Assembly (NCBI GenBank): GCA_004143945.1
Contig: SEHB01000013.1
Coordinates: 1-64,000, forward strand
Direction: 5' to 3'
DNA: 64,000 nucleotides
From: Lysobacteraceae bacterium
GTDB lineage: Bacteria > Pseudomonadota > Gammaproteobacteria > Xanthomonadales > Rhodanobacteraceae
Shown here in pieces: positions 39,573-49,385 of the stretch. Both the position numbers and the translations under genes were made by a program. The notes below the pieces were generated by a model that saw only the letters and a list, made by a program, of their open reading frames with translations, did not search any database and had not been told where the DNA came from. Position 1 is the first letter of the stretch. Each line of letters opens with the position of its first letter.

Positions 39573-40325
39573 GTGGATCTTTCGCAGTTCCTGCTGTTCG
39601 TCGGCGTCGGACTCCTCGCACAACTCGTGGACGGCTCGCTCGGCATGGCCTACGGGCTCGTGTCCAACTCGGTGCTGCTCGCACTCGGGCTCCCGCCTGC
39701 GGTCGCGAGCGCAACCGTGCACGCGGCCGAAGTCGCCACCACCGCCGTGTCGGGTCTGTCACATGCGCGCTTCGGCAACATCAACTGGAAGCTGTTCCGC
39801 CGGCTCGCCATCTACGGCGCGCTCGGCGGCATCATCGGTGCGACCCTGCTCGCGAAGGTGCCGGGCGATGCGATCAAGCCGTTCGTCAACGCCTACCTGC
39901 TGATCCTCGGCAGCATGATCCTGCTGCGCGCCTGCGGGAAGCGCCTGATCCGCCACCAGGTGCGCCATCCGGGGCCGCTCGGCTTCACCGCAGGCCTGCT
40001 CGATGCGATCGGCGGCGGCGGCTGGGGTCCGCTCGCGACGAGCACGCTGCTCGCGCGCGGTGGCGCGGTGCGCAGCACGATCGGCACCGTCAACGCGTCG
40101 GAGTTCGTCGTCACCACCTGCATCTCGGCGACGCTGATCATGCACATCGGCATGGACCACTGGCAGGTCGTCGCGGGCCTGCTCGTCGGTGGCGTGATCG
40201 CCGCGCCGCTCGCAGCGTGGCTCGTGCGGCACCTGCCGGAAAAGCCCGTGATGATCGCGGTCGGCGTGCTGATCGTCGCGCTGAGCGTGTGGCAGCTCGT
40301 GCAGACATTCGTCGCGGCATCGTAG
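39573..40325 (+). CDS. TauE/SafE family permease (sulfite exporter type)
   Basis: A 250-aa membrane protein with about eight helices in two repeats; each repeat shows the family's glycine-rich loop ([17 protein letters not shown] and [16 protein letters not shown]). Members export sulfite, sulfoacetate or other small anions. GTG 39573 is the only fitting start. It lies 25 bases after clp. Its TAG stop (40323-40325) is the head of a gtaggctggacg repeat. Confidence 0.88.
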   Translation: MDLSQFLLFVGVGLLAQLVDGSLGMAYGLVSNSVLLALGLPPAVASATVHAAEVATTAVSGLSHARFGNINWKLFRRLAIYGALGGIIGATLLAKVPGDAIKPFVNAYLLILGSMILLRACGKRLIRHQVRHPGPLGFTAGLLDAIGGGGWGPLATSTLLARGGAVRSTIGTVNASEFVVTTCISATLIMHIGMDHWQVVAGLLVGGVIAAPLAAWLVRHLPEKPVMIAVGVLIVALSVWQLVQTFVAAS

Positions 40326-40413
40326 GCTGGACGGCCGAAGGCCGGCCGGCGCTCCTGCGTTCGCACGCTGGATCGGGGAAAAGCGCCGGCCGCGCTGCGC
40401 GCGTCCAGCCTAC
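40322..40413 (+). repeat. GTAG-type palindromic repeat pair supplying a stop codon
   Basis: A forward unit gtaggctggacggccgaagg followed by an inverted unit of the other hairpin type (gcgccggccgcgctgcgcgc, then gtccagcctac). The first GTAG contains the stop codon of the TauE/SafE gene. Confidence 0.88.
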
Positions 40414-40435
40414 GTGGCCGTCGGCCTCTGCGCAT

Positions 40436-41242
40436 TCAGCGTCCGGAAAAGAACAACCGCGCGAGCTCGGTGCCCGGCGACGGCGTGCGCATGAACGCTT
40501 CACCGACGAGGAATGCATGGATGCCCGCCGCACGCAGGCGCGCGATGTCGGCCGGTGCATGGATGCCGCTCTCGCTGACCAGCACGCGTTCGTCGCCGAC
40601 GCGGGCGCGCAGGCGCAGGCTGGTATCGAGCGAGGTGTCGAACGTGCGCAAGTTGCGGTTGTTGACGCCGATCATCGGCGCAGGCAGTTCGAGCGCGCGT
40701 TCGAGTTCGGCTTCGTCGTGCACCTCGACCAGCACGTCGAGGTCGAGCTCGGCCGCGAGCAGGGTCAGCTCGAGCAGCCGCTCGTCGTCGAGCGCCGCGA
40801 CGATCAGCAGCACCGCGTCGGCACCGATCGCGCGCGCCTCGTGGACCTGGTACGCATCGATCGTGAAGTCCTTGCGCAGCACCGGCAGCGCGCAGGCCGC
40901 GCGCGCCTGCACCAGGAATGCCTCGCTGCCCTGGAAGAAGTCCGCATCGGTCAGCACCGACAGGCAGGCCGCGGCCGCTCCGGCGTAGCCTGCCGCAATC
41001 GCGGCCGGATCGAACACCGCGCCTTCGGGCAGGATCACGCCGCGCGACGGGCTCGCGCGCTTGATCTCGGCGATCACCGCGGGCTTGCCCGCATCGATCT
41101 TCGCTTCGAGCGCTGCGGCGAAACCGCGCGTCGGCTCGAGTCCTTCGTTGCGCGCGGCGAGTTCCGCGAGCGGCACGCGAGCGCTGCGCTCGGCGACTTC
41201 TTCAGCCTTGCGGGCGAGGATGCGCTGGAGGATGTCGGTCAT
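40436..41242 (-). CDS. trpC: Indole-3-glycerol phosphate synthase
   Basis: Closes the indole ring in tryptophan synthesis. The 268-aa TIM barrel has [18 protein letters not shown] (catalytic Lys), [36 protein letters not shown] and [14 protein letters not shown]. It is a stand-alone TrpC, not fused to TrpF. ATG 41242 is chosen over an upstream ATG at 41290 that would add residues encoded by a repeat-like tggattcgggatcggg stretch. trpD is upstream on the same strand. Confidence 0.96.
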   Translation of the reverse strand: MTDILQRILARKAEEVAERSARVPLAELAARNEGLEPTRGFAAALEAKIDAGKPAVIAEIKRASPSRGVILPEGAVFDPAAIAAGYAGAAAACLSVLTDADFFQGSEAFLVQARAACALPVLRKDFTIDAYQVHEARAIGADAVLLIVAALDDERLLELTLLAAELDLDVLVEVHDEAELERALELPAPMIGVNNRNLRTFDTSLDTSLRLRARVGDERVLVSESGIHAPADIARLRAAGIHAFLVGEAFMRTPSPGTELARLFFSGR

Positions 41243-41328
41243 GGTGCATCCGGAGTCGGGATTCGGGATCGGGGTTCGGAAACGCGACATCGTGGACGAC
41301 CGGCGATCGCCGGCGTCCCTGACGGGAT

Positions 41329-42369
41329 CTAGCGACCGGCGGCGGCAGCCGCTCGGGTCGCGGCCACGAACGCGTCGAGTTTCGCGCGCGCGGCGCCGCT
41401 CGTGATCGCGGTGCGTGCGCGTGCGATGCCGTCGGCGATCGTCGGCGCGACGTCGGCGGCGTAGAGCGCGGCACCCGCATTCAGCAGCACGATGTCGCGC
41501 GCGATGCCGGGCGCGTCGGCGAGCGCGTCGAGCAGCATCGCCTTCGATTCGGTCGCGTCGGCGACGCGCAGGTTGCGGCTCGATGCCATCGCGAAGCCGA
41601 AGTCCTCGGGTTCGATCGTGTACTCGCGCACCTCGCCGTCGCGCAGTTCGCCGACCATCGTGGTCGCGCCGAGCGAGATCTCGTCCATGCCGTCGCGACC
41701 CCAGACCACCAGCGCATGGCGCGCACCGAGCTGCTGCAGCGCGCGCACCTGGATGCCGACGAGGTCCGGATGGAACACGCCCATGAGGATGTTGGGCGCG
41801 CCGGCCGGATTGGTCAGCGGACCGAGGATGTTGAACAGCGTGCGCACGCCGAGTTCCTTGCGCACCGGCGCGACGACCTTCATCGCCGGGTGGTGGTTCG
41901 GCGCGTACATGAAGCCGATGCCGGTCGCCTCAAAGCAGCGTGCGACCTCGGCGGGCGCGAGGTCGATCGCGGCCCCAAGCGCCTCGAGCACGTCGGCGCT
42001 GCCGGATTTCGACGACACGCTGCGATTGCCGTGCTTGGCGACGTTCGCGCCTGCGGCCGCCGCGACGAACATCGCGGCGGTCGAGATGTTGAAGCTGTGC
42101 GCGCCGTCGCCACCGGTGCCGACGATGTCGACGAAATGGTCCGGCGTGCCGACGTCGACGCGCGCGGCGAGTTCGCGCATCACGCGCGCGGCGCCGGTGA
42201 TCTCACCGATCGTTTCCTTCTTCACGCGCAGCGCAGCGATGATCGCGGCGACGAGTGCGGACGGCACCTCGCCGCGCATGATCGAGCGCATGAGGTCGAC
42301 CATCTCGTCGTGGAAGATCTCGCGATGCTCGATCGCGCGCTGCAACGCGTCCTGCGGAGTGATCGGCAT
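41329..42369 (-). CDS. trpD: Anthranilate phosphoribosyltransferase
   Basis: Adds phosphoribose to anthranilate. The 346-aa protein shows [17 protein letters not shown] (PRPP site), [42 protein letters not shown] and [12 protein letters not shown]. It is full length and not fused to a TrpG domain. Its ATG overlaps the stop of the upstream PD40 lipoprotein gene (TGATG), so its translation is probably coupled to that gene. Confidence 0.97.
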   Translation of the reverse strand: MPITPQDALQRAIEHREIFHDEMVDLMRSIMRGEVPSALVAAIIAALRVKKETIGEITGAARVMRELAARVDVGTPDHFVDIVGTGGDGAHSFNISTAAMFVAAAAGANVAKHGNRSVSSKSGSADVLEALGAAIDLAPAEVARCFEATGIGFMYAPNHHPAMKVVAPVRKELGVRTLFNILGPLTNPAGAPNILMGVFHPDLVGIQVRALQQLGARHALVVWGRDGMDEISLGATTMVGELRDGEVREYTIEPEDFGFAMASSRNLRVADATESKAMLLDALADAPGIARDIVLLNAGAALYAADVAPTIADGIARARTAITSGAARAKLDAFVAATRAAAAAGR

Positions 42370-43304
42370 CAAGGATCCCCGGGCGCTGCAGGATTGAAAC
42401 GGATCTGGTGGATGTCGGCCGCGCCGGGACCCCCTTCGCGCCGGCCCGAGAACAGCAGCACGCCGGGGCGCGTCGGGTCCTGCGCGGGCGCGAGGATCCA
42501 GCCGCCCTCGACATTGACGCGCGCATCGAGCGCGCGCGCGTCGACGTAGCGACCATCGACACGTGTCGCGGCCCACAATGCGATCGGCTGCTCGTCGACA
42601 TCGGGGGAGCGCGCGAACACGAGCACGCGACCCCCGTCGATGAATGCCGCGTCGAAGTCGTCGCCGGCACCATTGACCTCGCCCATGAGCGGCTCGGCAG
42701 GCTGCCACGCGCCGTCGCGCCAGCGGCTCGTGAAAAGGTCGTGGCGGCCCGCGCCACCGCGCCCGTCGCTCGCGAACAGCAGAACGCTGCCGTCGGCCGA
42801 CGGAGTCGGCGCCCATTCGTCGCCGGCCGAGTTCAACGCGGCGCCGAGATTCCGGGCTTCGCCGAACGCGCCCGTGGCGGGATCGAACGCGACCTGCCAG
42901 AGGTCGTCGCCGCCAAGGCCCCCGGGACGATTCGAGAAGAAGTAGACCGTGTGACCGTCGGCACTGAACGCGGGATCGAACTCGTTGTCGCGCGTGTCGA
43001 ACGCGACCGCTGCCGGCGCGCTCCAGCCGTCCTGCGTGCGGCGACTGACCCAGATGTCCCAGCCGCCTGCGCCGCCGGGTCGATCGGTGCTGCCCCAGAG
43101 CACGCAGCAACCGTCGGGACTCACGCTCGCGCGGATCTCGGAGTACGCAGAGGACACGACGCCCGGAAGGAACGGCGTTGCATCGCCGACGAGTCCGAAG
43201 CTGCGCTCCGGAGCCGGCGTGCTGGATGCGCAGGCACCGAGCACTGTCGCAAGGCCCACCGCGGTTGCGCAGCGACGTGCCCGCGGCGCCGGATCAGGCT
43301 GCAT
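42369..43304 (-). CDS. PD40 beta-propeller lipoprotein embedded in the trp operon
   Basis: A 311-aa protein. A lipoprotein signal ([12 protein letters not shown]) predicts attachment to a membrane facing the periplasm. The mature part has repeated PD40/WD40-like motifs: [40 protein letters not shown] and [19 protein letters not shown], with about six blades, as in TolB-like or OmpA-linked propellers. Its start overlaps trpG by 11 bases and its stop overlaps the trpD start, so it is transcribed and translated with tryptophan genes. No biochemical link to tryptophan is known to me. Confidence 0.85.
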   Translation of the reverse strand: MQPDPAPRARRCATAVGLATVLGACASSTPAPERSFGLVGDATPFLPGVVSSAYSEIRASVSPDGCCVLWGSTDRPGGAGGWDIWVSRRTQDGWSAPAAVAFDTRDNEFDPAFSADGHTVYFFSNRPGGLGGDDLWQVAFDPATGAFGEARNLGAALNSAGDEWAPTPSADGSVLLFASDGRGGAGRHDLFTSRWRDGAWQPAEPLMGEVNGAGDDFDAAFIDGGRVLVFARSPDVDEQPIALWAATRVDGRYVDARALDARVNVEGGWILAPAQDPTRPGVLLFSGRREGGPGAADIHQIRFNPAAPGDP

Positions 43305-43890
43305 GCGGCAGGCTCCTGCCGATGAAATTGCCGAGCAGCGCGTGGCCGTGTTCGGTGAGGATCGATTCGGGATGGAACTGCACGCCTTCGACCGCGAGCG
43401 TGCGGTGGCGCAGGCCCATGATCTCGTCGATCGTGCCGTCCGCGTTCGCGGTCCATGCCGACACTTCGAGGCAATCGGGCAGCGACGCCTGCTCGACCAC
43501 GAGCGAGTGGTAGCGCGTGGCCTCGAACGGATCCGGAAGACCCCGGAACACGCCCTTGCCGTCGTGATGTACGCGCGAGGTCTTGCCGTGCATGATCTGC
43601 TTCGCACGCACGACTTTGCCACCGAACGCCTGCCCGATCGCCTGGTGGCCGAGGCAGACGCCGAGGATCGGCACGCTGCCCGACAGGCGCTCGATGATCT
43701 CGAGCGAGATGCCCGCATCGTCGGGCGTACCCGGCCCCGGCGAGATCACGATCGCGGACGGCTCGAGCCGCCGCAGCGCCGCGAGTGTCATCGCGTCGTT
43801 GCGGATCACGTGCACGTCCTCGCCGAGCTCGCCGAAGTACTGCACGAGGTTGAACGTGAACGAGTCGTAATTGTCGATCATCAACAACAT
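43294..43890 (-). CDS. trpG: Anthranilate synthase component II (glutamine amidotransferase)
   Basis: Supplies ammonia to TrpE. The 198-aa class I amidotransferase has [33 protein letters not shown], catalytic Cys79 in [15 protein letters not shown], and the His/Glu pair in [11 protein letters not shown]. It may also serve para-aminobenzoate synthesis (PabA), since such enzymes are often shared. It leads the minus-strand group trpG - PD40 lipoprotein - trpD - trpC; trpE lies about 3.8 kb upstream. Confidence 0.95.
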   Translation of the reverse strand: MLLMIDNYDSFTFNLVQYFGELGEDVHVIRNDAMTLAALRRLEPSAIVISPGPGTPDDAGISLEIIERLSGSVPILGVCLGHQAIGQAFGGKVVRAKQIMHGKTSRVHHDGKGVFRGLPDPFEATRYHSLVVEQASLPDCLEVSAWTANADGTIDEIMGLRHRTLAVEGVQFHPESILTEHGHALLGNFIGRSLPHAA

Positions 43891-43966
43891 GGGCGACGCC
43901 GCGGGTCGGTCCGGGAGGCGCGATCATAGTGCAGCAGGCAGGACGGCGTGGCGTCCGCACTCCTCC

Positions 43967-44058
43967 TCGGGAGTGCACCCTGTGCGCGAACGCGCCGTTC
44001 GCATGCCGGCGCGCAACCCCTTCCAGGCGCGGATCGCGCACAGGGTGCGCTCCTACGG
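43967..44058. repeat. Inverted GTAGGAGCGCACCCTGTGCGCG-type repeat supplying a stop codon
   Basis: A forward arm gggagtgcaccctgtgcgcg (about 43968-43987) and an inverted arm tcgcgcacagggtgcgctcc followed by tacggg (about 44034-44058) face each other across about 45 bases. The CTA at 44053-44055, read on the minus strand, is the TAG stop of the antiporter gene. Confidence 0.85.
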
Positions 44059-45786
44059 GTTCGCGGTGGGCACGCCGGTTGTGCCTTCGTCCGCGACCTC
44101 GGGCCGCCGCTCGAACCAGCGCACGATGCCGTCGACCGCCTCGCACATGCTGCGCGCGACCTCGCGCTCGCCCATGATCGCGGCGTCGGCGCCGTTGCGC
44201 AGCAGGTAGGCGACTTCCTCGTCCGAGTGCGCGCGCGCCATCACCGCGATGCCCGGGTTCGCCTCGCGCGCGCGACGGATGATCTGGCCCGCTTCGAGCG
44301 GCTGCGGAATCGCGACGAGCAGCGCCCGTGCGCTCGCGATGTTGGCCGCCTCGAGCGTCTCTTCGGCCGCTGCGTTGCCGAGGATGCCTGCGATGCCGGC
44401 CGTACGCGCGTCCTCGAGGAAGTCGCGGTTCGATTCGACCAGCACGACCGGCCGGCCAGCCGCATGCAGCGTGCGGCCGACCAGCGACCCGACGCGGCCG
44501 TAACCGATCAGCACGACATGGTCGCGCTCGGGCACCGGGGGGCCGGGCGGAACGTCCGGCTCCACCGCGGCCTCCGCGGCGGCAGCCGCCTCGGCTTCGC
44601 GTTGCTTCGTCCAGCGATCGAGCAGCGTGAACAGAAACGGGTTCGCGCAGATCGAAATGATCGCTCCGGCCAGGATCAGGTCGCGCGCGTCGCGCGTAAG
44701 CAGTCCGAGGTCCACGCCGAGCCCCGCGAGGATGAACGAGAACTCGCCGATCTGCGCGAGGCTCGTCGAGATCGTGAGCGCCACCTCAGGCGTGCGGCCG
44801 AACGCGCGCACGATCGCGAACGCGCCGACCGACTTGCCGACGAGGATGATCAGCAGCACGCCGAGCAGCGGCAAGGGTTCGCGCAGCAGGATCGAAGGAT
44901 CGAACAGCATCCCGACGGACACGAAGAACAACACCGCGAACGCGTCGCGGAATGGCAGCGAGTCCTGCGCGGCCTTGTGGCTCAGCTTCGATTCGTTGAG
45001 CACCATGCCGGCGAAGAAGGCGCCGAGCGCGAACGAGACCCCGAACAGCGTCGCCGACGCATAGGCGACACCGAGCGCGATCGCGAGCACCGCCAGCGTG
45101 AACAGTTCGCGCGAGCCGGATCCGGCCGTCCGTTCGAGCAGCCACGGGATCACGCGCCGGCCCACCACGAGCATCACCGCGACGAACGCCGAGACCTTGC
45201 CGAGCGTGGTCGCGAGCGTGATCCACACGTCGCCGCCCTTCGCACTGCCGTCTTCGCCGCCGAGCAGGCCGGCAATCGCGGGGAGCAGCACGAGCACGAG
45301 CACCATCGCGAGGTCCTCGACGATCAGCCATCCGATCGCGATGCGCCCGCGCAGCGTTTCGAGCAGGCGTCGCTCCTCGAGCGCGCGCAGCAGCACCACC
45401 GTGCTCGCGACCGACAGCGCCAAGCCGAACACCAGCCCGGAGCCGATCGGCCACCCCATGAGCCATCCGAGCGCCATGCCGAGCAGGGTCGCGATCGCGA
45501 TCTGCGCGGCGGCACCAGGCACCGCGATTGCGCGCACCGACAACAGGTCACCGAGCGAAAAGTGCAGGCCGACGCCGAACATCAGCAGGATCACGCCGAT
45601 CTCCGACAGCTCCGGCGCGAGCGTCTGGTCCGCGAACATGCCCGGCGTGAACGGGCCCAGCACGACGCCCGCGAGCACGTAGCCGACGATCGGCGACAGC
45701 CGCAGGCGTTGCGCGGTCATGCCCGCGACATAGGCGAGCACGAACGCGGACACGAGCGTCGCGATCAGCGGGGTGTGGTGCGGCAT
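44053..45786 (-). CDS. Cation:proton antiporter of the CPA2 family (YbaL/KefB-like) with TrkA-N domain
   Basis: A 577-aa protein: about 12-13 membrane helices (LRLSPIVGYVLAGVVLGPFTPG, LMFGVGLHFSLGDLL, STVVLLRALEERRLLET), then a cytosolic RCK/TrkA-N domain from about 430 with the nucleotide-binding HVVLIGYGRVGSLVGRTL. It closely matches E. coli YbaL in the membrane part and is likely a K+ or Na+ efflux system gated by a nucleotide. I chose ATG 45786 (MPHHTPLIATLV), which fits YbaL; ATG 45807 is possible. TAG stop from a repeat. Confidence 0.9.
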   Translation of the reverse strand: MPHHTPLIATLVSAFVLAYVAGMTAQRLRLSPIVGYVLAGVVLGPFTPGMFADQTLAPELSEIGVILLMFGVGLHFSLGDLLSVRAIAVPGAAAQIAIATLLGMALGWLMGWPIGSGLVFGLALSVASTVVLLRALEERRLLETLRGRIAIGWLIVEDLAMVLVLVLLPAIAGLLGGEDGSAKGGDVWITLATTLGKVSAFVAVMLVVGRRVIPWLLERTAGSGSRELFTLAVLAIALGVAYASATLFGVSFALGAFFAGMVLNESKLSHKAAQDSLPFRDAFAVLFFVSVGMLFDPSILLREPLPLLGVLLIILVGKSVGAFAIVRAFGRTPEVALTISTSLAQIGEFSFILAGLGVDLGLLTRDARDLILAGAIISICANPFLFTLLDRWTKQREAEAAAAAEAAVEPDVPPGPPVPERDHVVLIGYGRVGSLVGRTLHAAGRPVVLVESNRDFLEDARTAGIAGILGNAAAEETLEAANIASARALLVAIPQPLEAGQIIRRAREANPGIAVMARAHSDEEVAYLLRNGADAAIMGEREVARSMCEAVDGIVRWFERRPEVADEGTTGVPTANP

Positions 45787-45883
45787 CGGGTCGTCCGGAG
45801 TCGGCATGCGACGGGACGCGGCACGCCATCGGCGCAGTTTAACCGACGGCGCGCGGCGCACCGGCCGGCGTCATTACACCAAA

Positions 45884-45920
45884 CGGTTGACAATCGACGA
45901 GACGACCGTATATTCAACCG
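45884..45920 (+). promoter_or_regulatory. Promoter with flanking operator-like inverted repeat for the arsR-type operon
   Basis: TTGACA (45887-45892), a 16-base spacer and TATATT (45909-45914) form a near-consensus sigma-70 promoter. CGGTTGA (45884-45890) and TCAACCG (45914-45920) are a perfect inverted pair overlapping the -35 and the -10 edge, 30 bases apart centre to centre. A third GGTTGACA follows at the start codon. This suggests autorepression by the ArsR-type regulator. Confidence 0.65.
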
Positions 45921-45921
45921 C

Positions 45922-46323
45922 ATGGTTGACAAAAAGTCCGAACGCCTCGACGCGCTGTTCAGCGCGCTGTCCGACCCGACCCGCCGCGCGATGCTCGAAT
46001 CGCTGGCAGACCACCCGCGCAGCGTCGGCGAGCTGGCGGCGCCGTTCGACATTTCGCTGGCCGGCGCTTCCAAGCACATCCAGGTGCTCGAGCGCGCGGG
46101 GCTCGTGCGGCGCGAAGTGAGCGGTCGCGTGCACACCTGCCACCTGGAGGCGCAACCGATGCACGCGGGCGCCGAATGGCTGCGGCACTACGAGCGCTGG
46201 TGGACGCGCAGGCTCGACGCGCTGGAAGCGTTGCTGCAAGCCGAAGACACAGGCGATCGCGCGCGACGCGCGACCGCGACCCGTCGCGCGCAGGCGCGCA
46301 CGAAATCGAGGAGCAGGAAATGA
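45922..46323 (+). CDS. ArsR-family winged-helix regulator
   Basis: A 133-aa DNA-binding protein: LFSALSDPTRRAMLESLAD, VGELAAPFDISLAGASKHIQ (recognition helix) and LVRREVSGRVHTCHLEAQP. No metal-binding cysteine pair is visible, so it is not an arsenic sensor; this SDPTRR-type subgroup often accompanies AHSA1-domain proteins. A basic C-terminal tail follows the fold. ATG 45922 lies at the edge of the operator repeat, giving a very short leader. Its stop overlaps the next gene (ATGA). Confidence 0.9.
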   Translation: MVDKKSERLDALFSALSDPTRRAMLESLADHPRSVGELAAPFDISLAGASKHIQVLERAGLVRREVSGRVHTCHLEAQPMHAGAEWLRHYERWWTRRLDALEALLQAEDTGDRARRATATRRAQARTKSRSRK

Positions 46324-46874
46324 AGAACACGGATCCCGGCGACTACGCCAACGTCATCGCGGCTGGCAGCGTGCGCATCGAGCGCCTGTTGCCCGGGCCG
46401 GTCGAACGCGTCTGGAAATGGCTGACCGACGGCGAGCTGCGCCGCCAATGGCTCGCGGCGGGCGACATGCGCCTCGAGGTCGGCGCGCCGTTCGAACTGG
46501 TCTGGCGCAACGACGAGCTGACCGATCCGCCGGGCCGCCGACCGGAAGGCTTCGCGGAGGAACATCGCATGCAGAGCCGCATCCTCGACGTCGATGCGCC
46601 GCGCCGGCTCGCGTTCACCTGGGGCGATGGCGATGTGGTGTTCGAACTCGAGCCGCGCGGGGAACGCGTGTTGCTGCGCGTGTCGCACCGTGGCATCTCC
46701 GATCGCTCGAACATGCTCATGATCGGCGCCGGCTGGCACATGCACCTGGACATCCTCGTCGCGCGCGTGAGCGGCGCACAGAGCGCGCCGTTCTGGGACG
46801 GCTGGAGCCGCCTGCGCGACGAGTACGATCGCCTCTTGCCGGCTGGCTCCGACGACGCACGCGGAGGCACGTAA
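46320..46874 (+). CDS. SRPBCC / AHSA1-domain protein
   Basis: A 184-aa protein of the START-like hydrophobic-pocket superfamily: SVRIERLLPGPVERVWKWLTD, LRRQWLAAGDM, RILDVDAPRRLAFTWGDG and VLLRVSHRGI, with the long C-terminal helix (GWHMHLDILVARVSG). The ligand is unknown; AHSA1 proteins paired with ArsR-type regulators are frequent in soil proteobacteria. It overlaps the regulator gene by four bases and the next gene by one base (TAATG). Confidence 0.88.
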   Translation: MKNTDPGDYANVIAAGSVRIERLLPGPVERVWKWLTDGELRRQWLAAGDMRLEVGAPFELVWRNDELTDPPGRRPEGFAEEHRMQSRILDVDAPRRLAFTWGDGDVVFELEPRGERVLLRVSHRGISDRSNMLMIGAGWHMHLDILVARVSGAQSAPFWDGWSRLRDEYDRLLPAGSDDARGGT

Positions 46875-47623
46875 TGAAGCGAGCAGTCATCGCGACCTCG
46901 GCCTTGCTCGTGCTCGCGAGCGCGATCGGCCGCCCCGGCCACGCTTCGGATGCAGCGCTCACGCCGATGCCGCCCGCACTGGAGACGCGCCTCGCCCTGA
47001 GCGCGCTGCCGGTGCCACTGCGCGACGCGGCGACGGTGCACGTGCTCGACCCGGCCAGCGGCTACCGCGTCGCGCGCGCGGGCAGCAGCGGAGTGGAATG
47101 CCTGGTCCAGAGGACCGCATGGGAACTGGCCGAACTTCGCGACGACCTCTACATTCCGCTCTGCTACGACGCCGCCGGCGCGCGCACCTATCTTCGCGTG
47201 ATCATCGATGTGGCCGCACTGCGCGCGCAGGGCCTCGATGCGCGCGCGCTCGAGGCCAGGATCGAGCAGCGCTACGCAGACGGCACCTACCGCGCACCGC
47301 GGAAATCCGGCGTGTCGTACATGATCGCGCCCGTGATGCGGACGGTCGGTCCCCCGGACATGTCGGTCCACACCATGTCGATGCCGCACTTCATGTTCTA
47401 TGCGCCCGGCGTCGGCAACGCCGATCTCGGCGCCAGGCCCGATCTTGCCGAACCCGCCAGCCTTCAGTATCCATTCGTCGACCGCCAGGGCAACGACGCC
47501 CAGAGTTACATCATCCAGATGGTGGGTGAGTCGGAGAAGGCCGCGATCCTCGCCGAGCACCGCGGATTGCTGCGTGAGCTCTGCACCCACCGCGAGGTGC
47601 TGTGTCTCGCGCGCGAGCGGTGA
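46874..47623 (+). CDS. Exported protein of unknown function, third gene of the arsR-type operon
   Basis: A 249-aa protein with a signal peptide (MKRAVIATSALLVLASAIG). The mature part includes VHVLDPASGYRVARAGSSG, AGARTYLRVIIDVAALRAQG and MPHFMFYAPGVGNADLG, with conserved-looking histidines (SVHTMSMPHFM) and three or four cysteines. I recognise it only as a kind of hypothetical protein seen in soil bacteria. It is translationally coupled to the AHSA1 gene, so the operon pairs a cytosolic ligand-binding protein with a periplasmic one. Confidence 0.7.
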   Translation: MKRAVIATSALLVLASAIGRPGHASDAALTPMPPALETRLALSALPVPLRDAATVHVLDPASGYRVARAGSSGVECLVQRTAWELAELRDDLYIPLCYDAAGARTYLRVIIDVAALRAQGLDARALEARIEQRYADGTYRAPRKSGVSYMIAPVMRTVGPPDMSVHTMSMPHFMFYAPGVGNADLGARPDLAEPASLQYPFVDRQGNDAQSYIIQMVGESEKAAILAEHRGLLRELCTHREVLCLARER

Positions 47624-47717
47624 CGACTGCGCATCGAAGCCCGCGCGCGCGTCTCGACCGTGCGGTCGCATGCCTCGCACGGCGGCGTCGTGCCTGCCTG
47701 CGCAACCTGAGGTGGAG

Positions 47718-49193
47718 TCACAGTCCGCCTGCCGCCTGCGCGACCGCGCGGAACAGCGCGCGCCCCTTGTTCATCGTCTCCTCCCATTCCTTGCCGGGAT
47801 CGGAGTCGAATACGACGCCACCGCCTGCCTGCACGTGCAGGCGGCCGTCCTGGATCACCGCGGTGCGGATCGCGATCGCGGTGTCGGCATCGCCGTTCCA
47901 CCCGATGTAGCCGATCGCGCCTGCGTAGAGGTTGCGCTTGTGCGGCTCGAGTTCCTGGATGATCTCGATCGCGCGGATCTTCGGCGCGCCGCTGACGGTA
48001 CCGGCCGGGAACGTCGCCTTCAGCACGTCCATGTACGACAGGCCTTCGCGCAGGTCGCCTTCGACCTGGCTGACGATGTGCATCACGTGCGAATAGCGCT
48101 CGATCACGAAGCGCTCGGTCAGCTTCACGCTGCCGGTGGTGCTGACGCGGCCGACGTCGTTGCGGCCGAGATCGATCAGCATCAGGTGTTCGGCGCGCTC
48201 CTTCGCATCGGAGAGCAGTTCCTGCTCGAGCGCGAGGTCCTGTTCCGGCGTCGCGCCGCGCGGGCGCGTGCCCGCAATCGGCCGCACGACGACCTTGCCG
48301 GCCTTGAGGCGCACGAGGATCTCGGGCGAGGAGCCGACGACCTGGAAGCCGCCGAGGTCGAGGAAGTACATGTACGGCGAGGGATTGAGCGCGCGCAACG
48401 CGCGGTACACGTCGACCGCGCGCGCGCGGAACGGCACCGACAGGCGCTGCGAAGGCACGACCTGGAAGATGTCGCCCGCTCGGATATGGTCCTTCGCGCG
48501 CTCGACGATCGCCTCGTACTGCTCGCGCGTGAAACTCGAGCGGAAGTCGGCCTCCTCGAGCGATTTCGGATCCGGCACGTCGGGATAGCCGGAGCCCGAA
48601 TGGCGCAGCCGGAACACGAGCTCGTCGAGGCGGCGCCGCGCGCGTGCATACGCCTGCGGCTGCGCGGGGTCCGCGTGCACGATCAGGTACAGGCGACCCT
48701 TGAGGTTGTCGAATACCGCGACTTCCTCGCTCTGCATCAGCAGTGCGTCGGGCGTGCCGAGTTCGTCGACGCGATCGCTGCGCGCGAGGCGCGGTTCGAT
48801 CCAGCCGATGCTCTCGAATCCGAAATAGCCGACCAGGCCGCCGCTGAACGCCGGAAGCCCCTCGGGCGCGGCAACCTTGAACGAGGCGCGGATGCGTTCG
48901 ATCTCGGCGAGTGGATCGTCGAGTTGGCGCGTCTCGACCACCTCGCCGAGTTCCTCGATCGCGAGCGTGTTTCCGCGCAGCACGTAGGTGCGCCGGCACG
49001 GCAGGCCGATGATCGAATGACGCCCCCAGTTCTCGCCGCCCTCGACGGACTCGAACAGGTAGGCGTAGGGACCGTCGGCGAGCTTGAGGTAGACCGACAG
49101 CGGCGTATCGAGATCCGACAGCACTTCGCGCACGAGCGGGATGCGGTTGCAGCCGGCGGCCGCGTACGCGTCGAATGCCTGCTGGGTGATCAC
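47718..49193 (-). CDS. trpE: Anthranilate synthase component I
   Basis: Converts chorismate and ammonia to anthranilate. The 491-aa protein has the N-terminal regulatory region with [19 protein letters not shown] (tryptophan feedback site type) and the chorismate-binding core: [48 protein letters not shown] and [19 protein letters not shown]. The start is GTG 49193, giving [14 protein letters not shown]; no ATG fits. No leader peptide with tandem Trp codons was found ahead of it. It is unlinked from trpG by about 3.8 kb of other genes. Confidence 0.95.
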   Translation of the reverse strand: MITQQAFDAYAAAGCNRIPLVREVLSDLDTPLSVYLKLADGPYAYLFESVEGGENWGRHSIIGLPCRRTYVLRGNTLAIEELGEVVETRQLDDPLAEIERIRASFKVAAPEGLPAFSGGLVGYFGFESIGWIEPRLARSDRVDELGTPDALLMQSEEVAVFDNLKGRLYLIVHADPAQPQAYARARRRLDELVFRLRHSGSGYPDVPDPKSLEEADFRSSFTREQYEAIVERAKDHIRAGDIFQVVPSQRLSVPFRARAVDVYRALRALNPSPYMYFLDLGGFQVVGSSPEILVRLKAGKVVVRPIAGTRPRGATPEQDLALEQELLSDAKERAEHLMLIDLGRNDVGRVSTTGSVKLTERFVIERYSHVMHIVSQVEGDLREGLSYMDVLKATFPAGTVSGAPKIRAIEIIQELEPHKRNLYAGAIGYIGWNGDADTAIAIRTAVIQDGRLHVQAGGGVVFDSDPGKEWEETMNKGRALFRAVAQAAGGL

Positions 49194-49385
49194 GTCATTG
49201 GCCGGGATCGTAGGGGCCGGCGACGATATCAGGCCGCGTGGCGGCGCAACAGCCCGAACGTGCGGCGGCGGGCTTGCGCGGCACCGCCGGTCGGAGCACG
49301 CTGCGGCGCGATGCGCGGAACGTGGGTTCGCGCGCAGGCGGATCTTCGATCCGAAGGGCGCGCGGCACGGCGGGGAGACGCGGCG

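Noticed and set aside
41243-41290. N-terminal extension of TrpC beginning [14 protein letters not shown]
   Set aside because: It is encoded by a ggattcggga-type repeat stretch; the conserved protein begins at [12 protein letters not shown] (41242).
43948-46323. A 791-codon plus-strand frame whose end is the ArsR-type regulator
   Set aside because: Only the last 133 codons, from ATG 45922, form a real protein with its own promoter; the rest is antisense to the antiporter.
49194-49385. A trp leader peptide and attenuator ahead of trpE
   Set aside because: No short frame with neighbouring Trp codons and no alternative stem pair with a T-run could be found in the leader.
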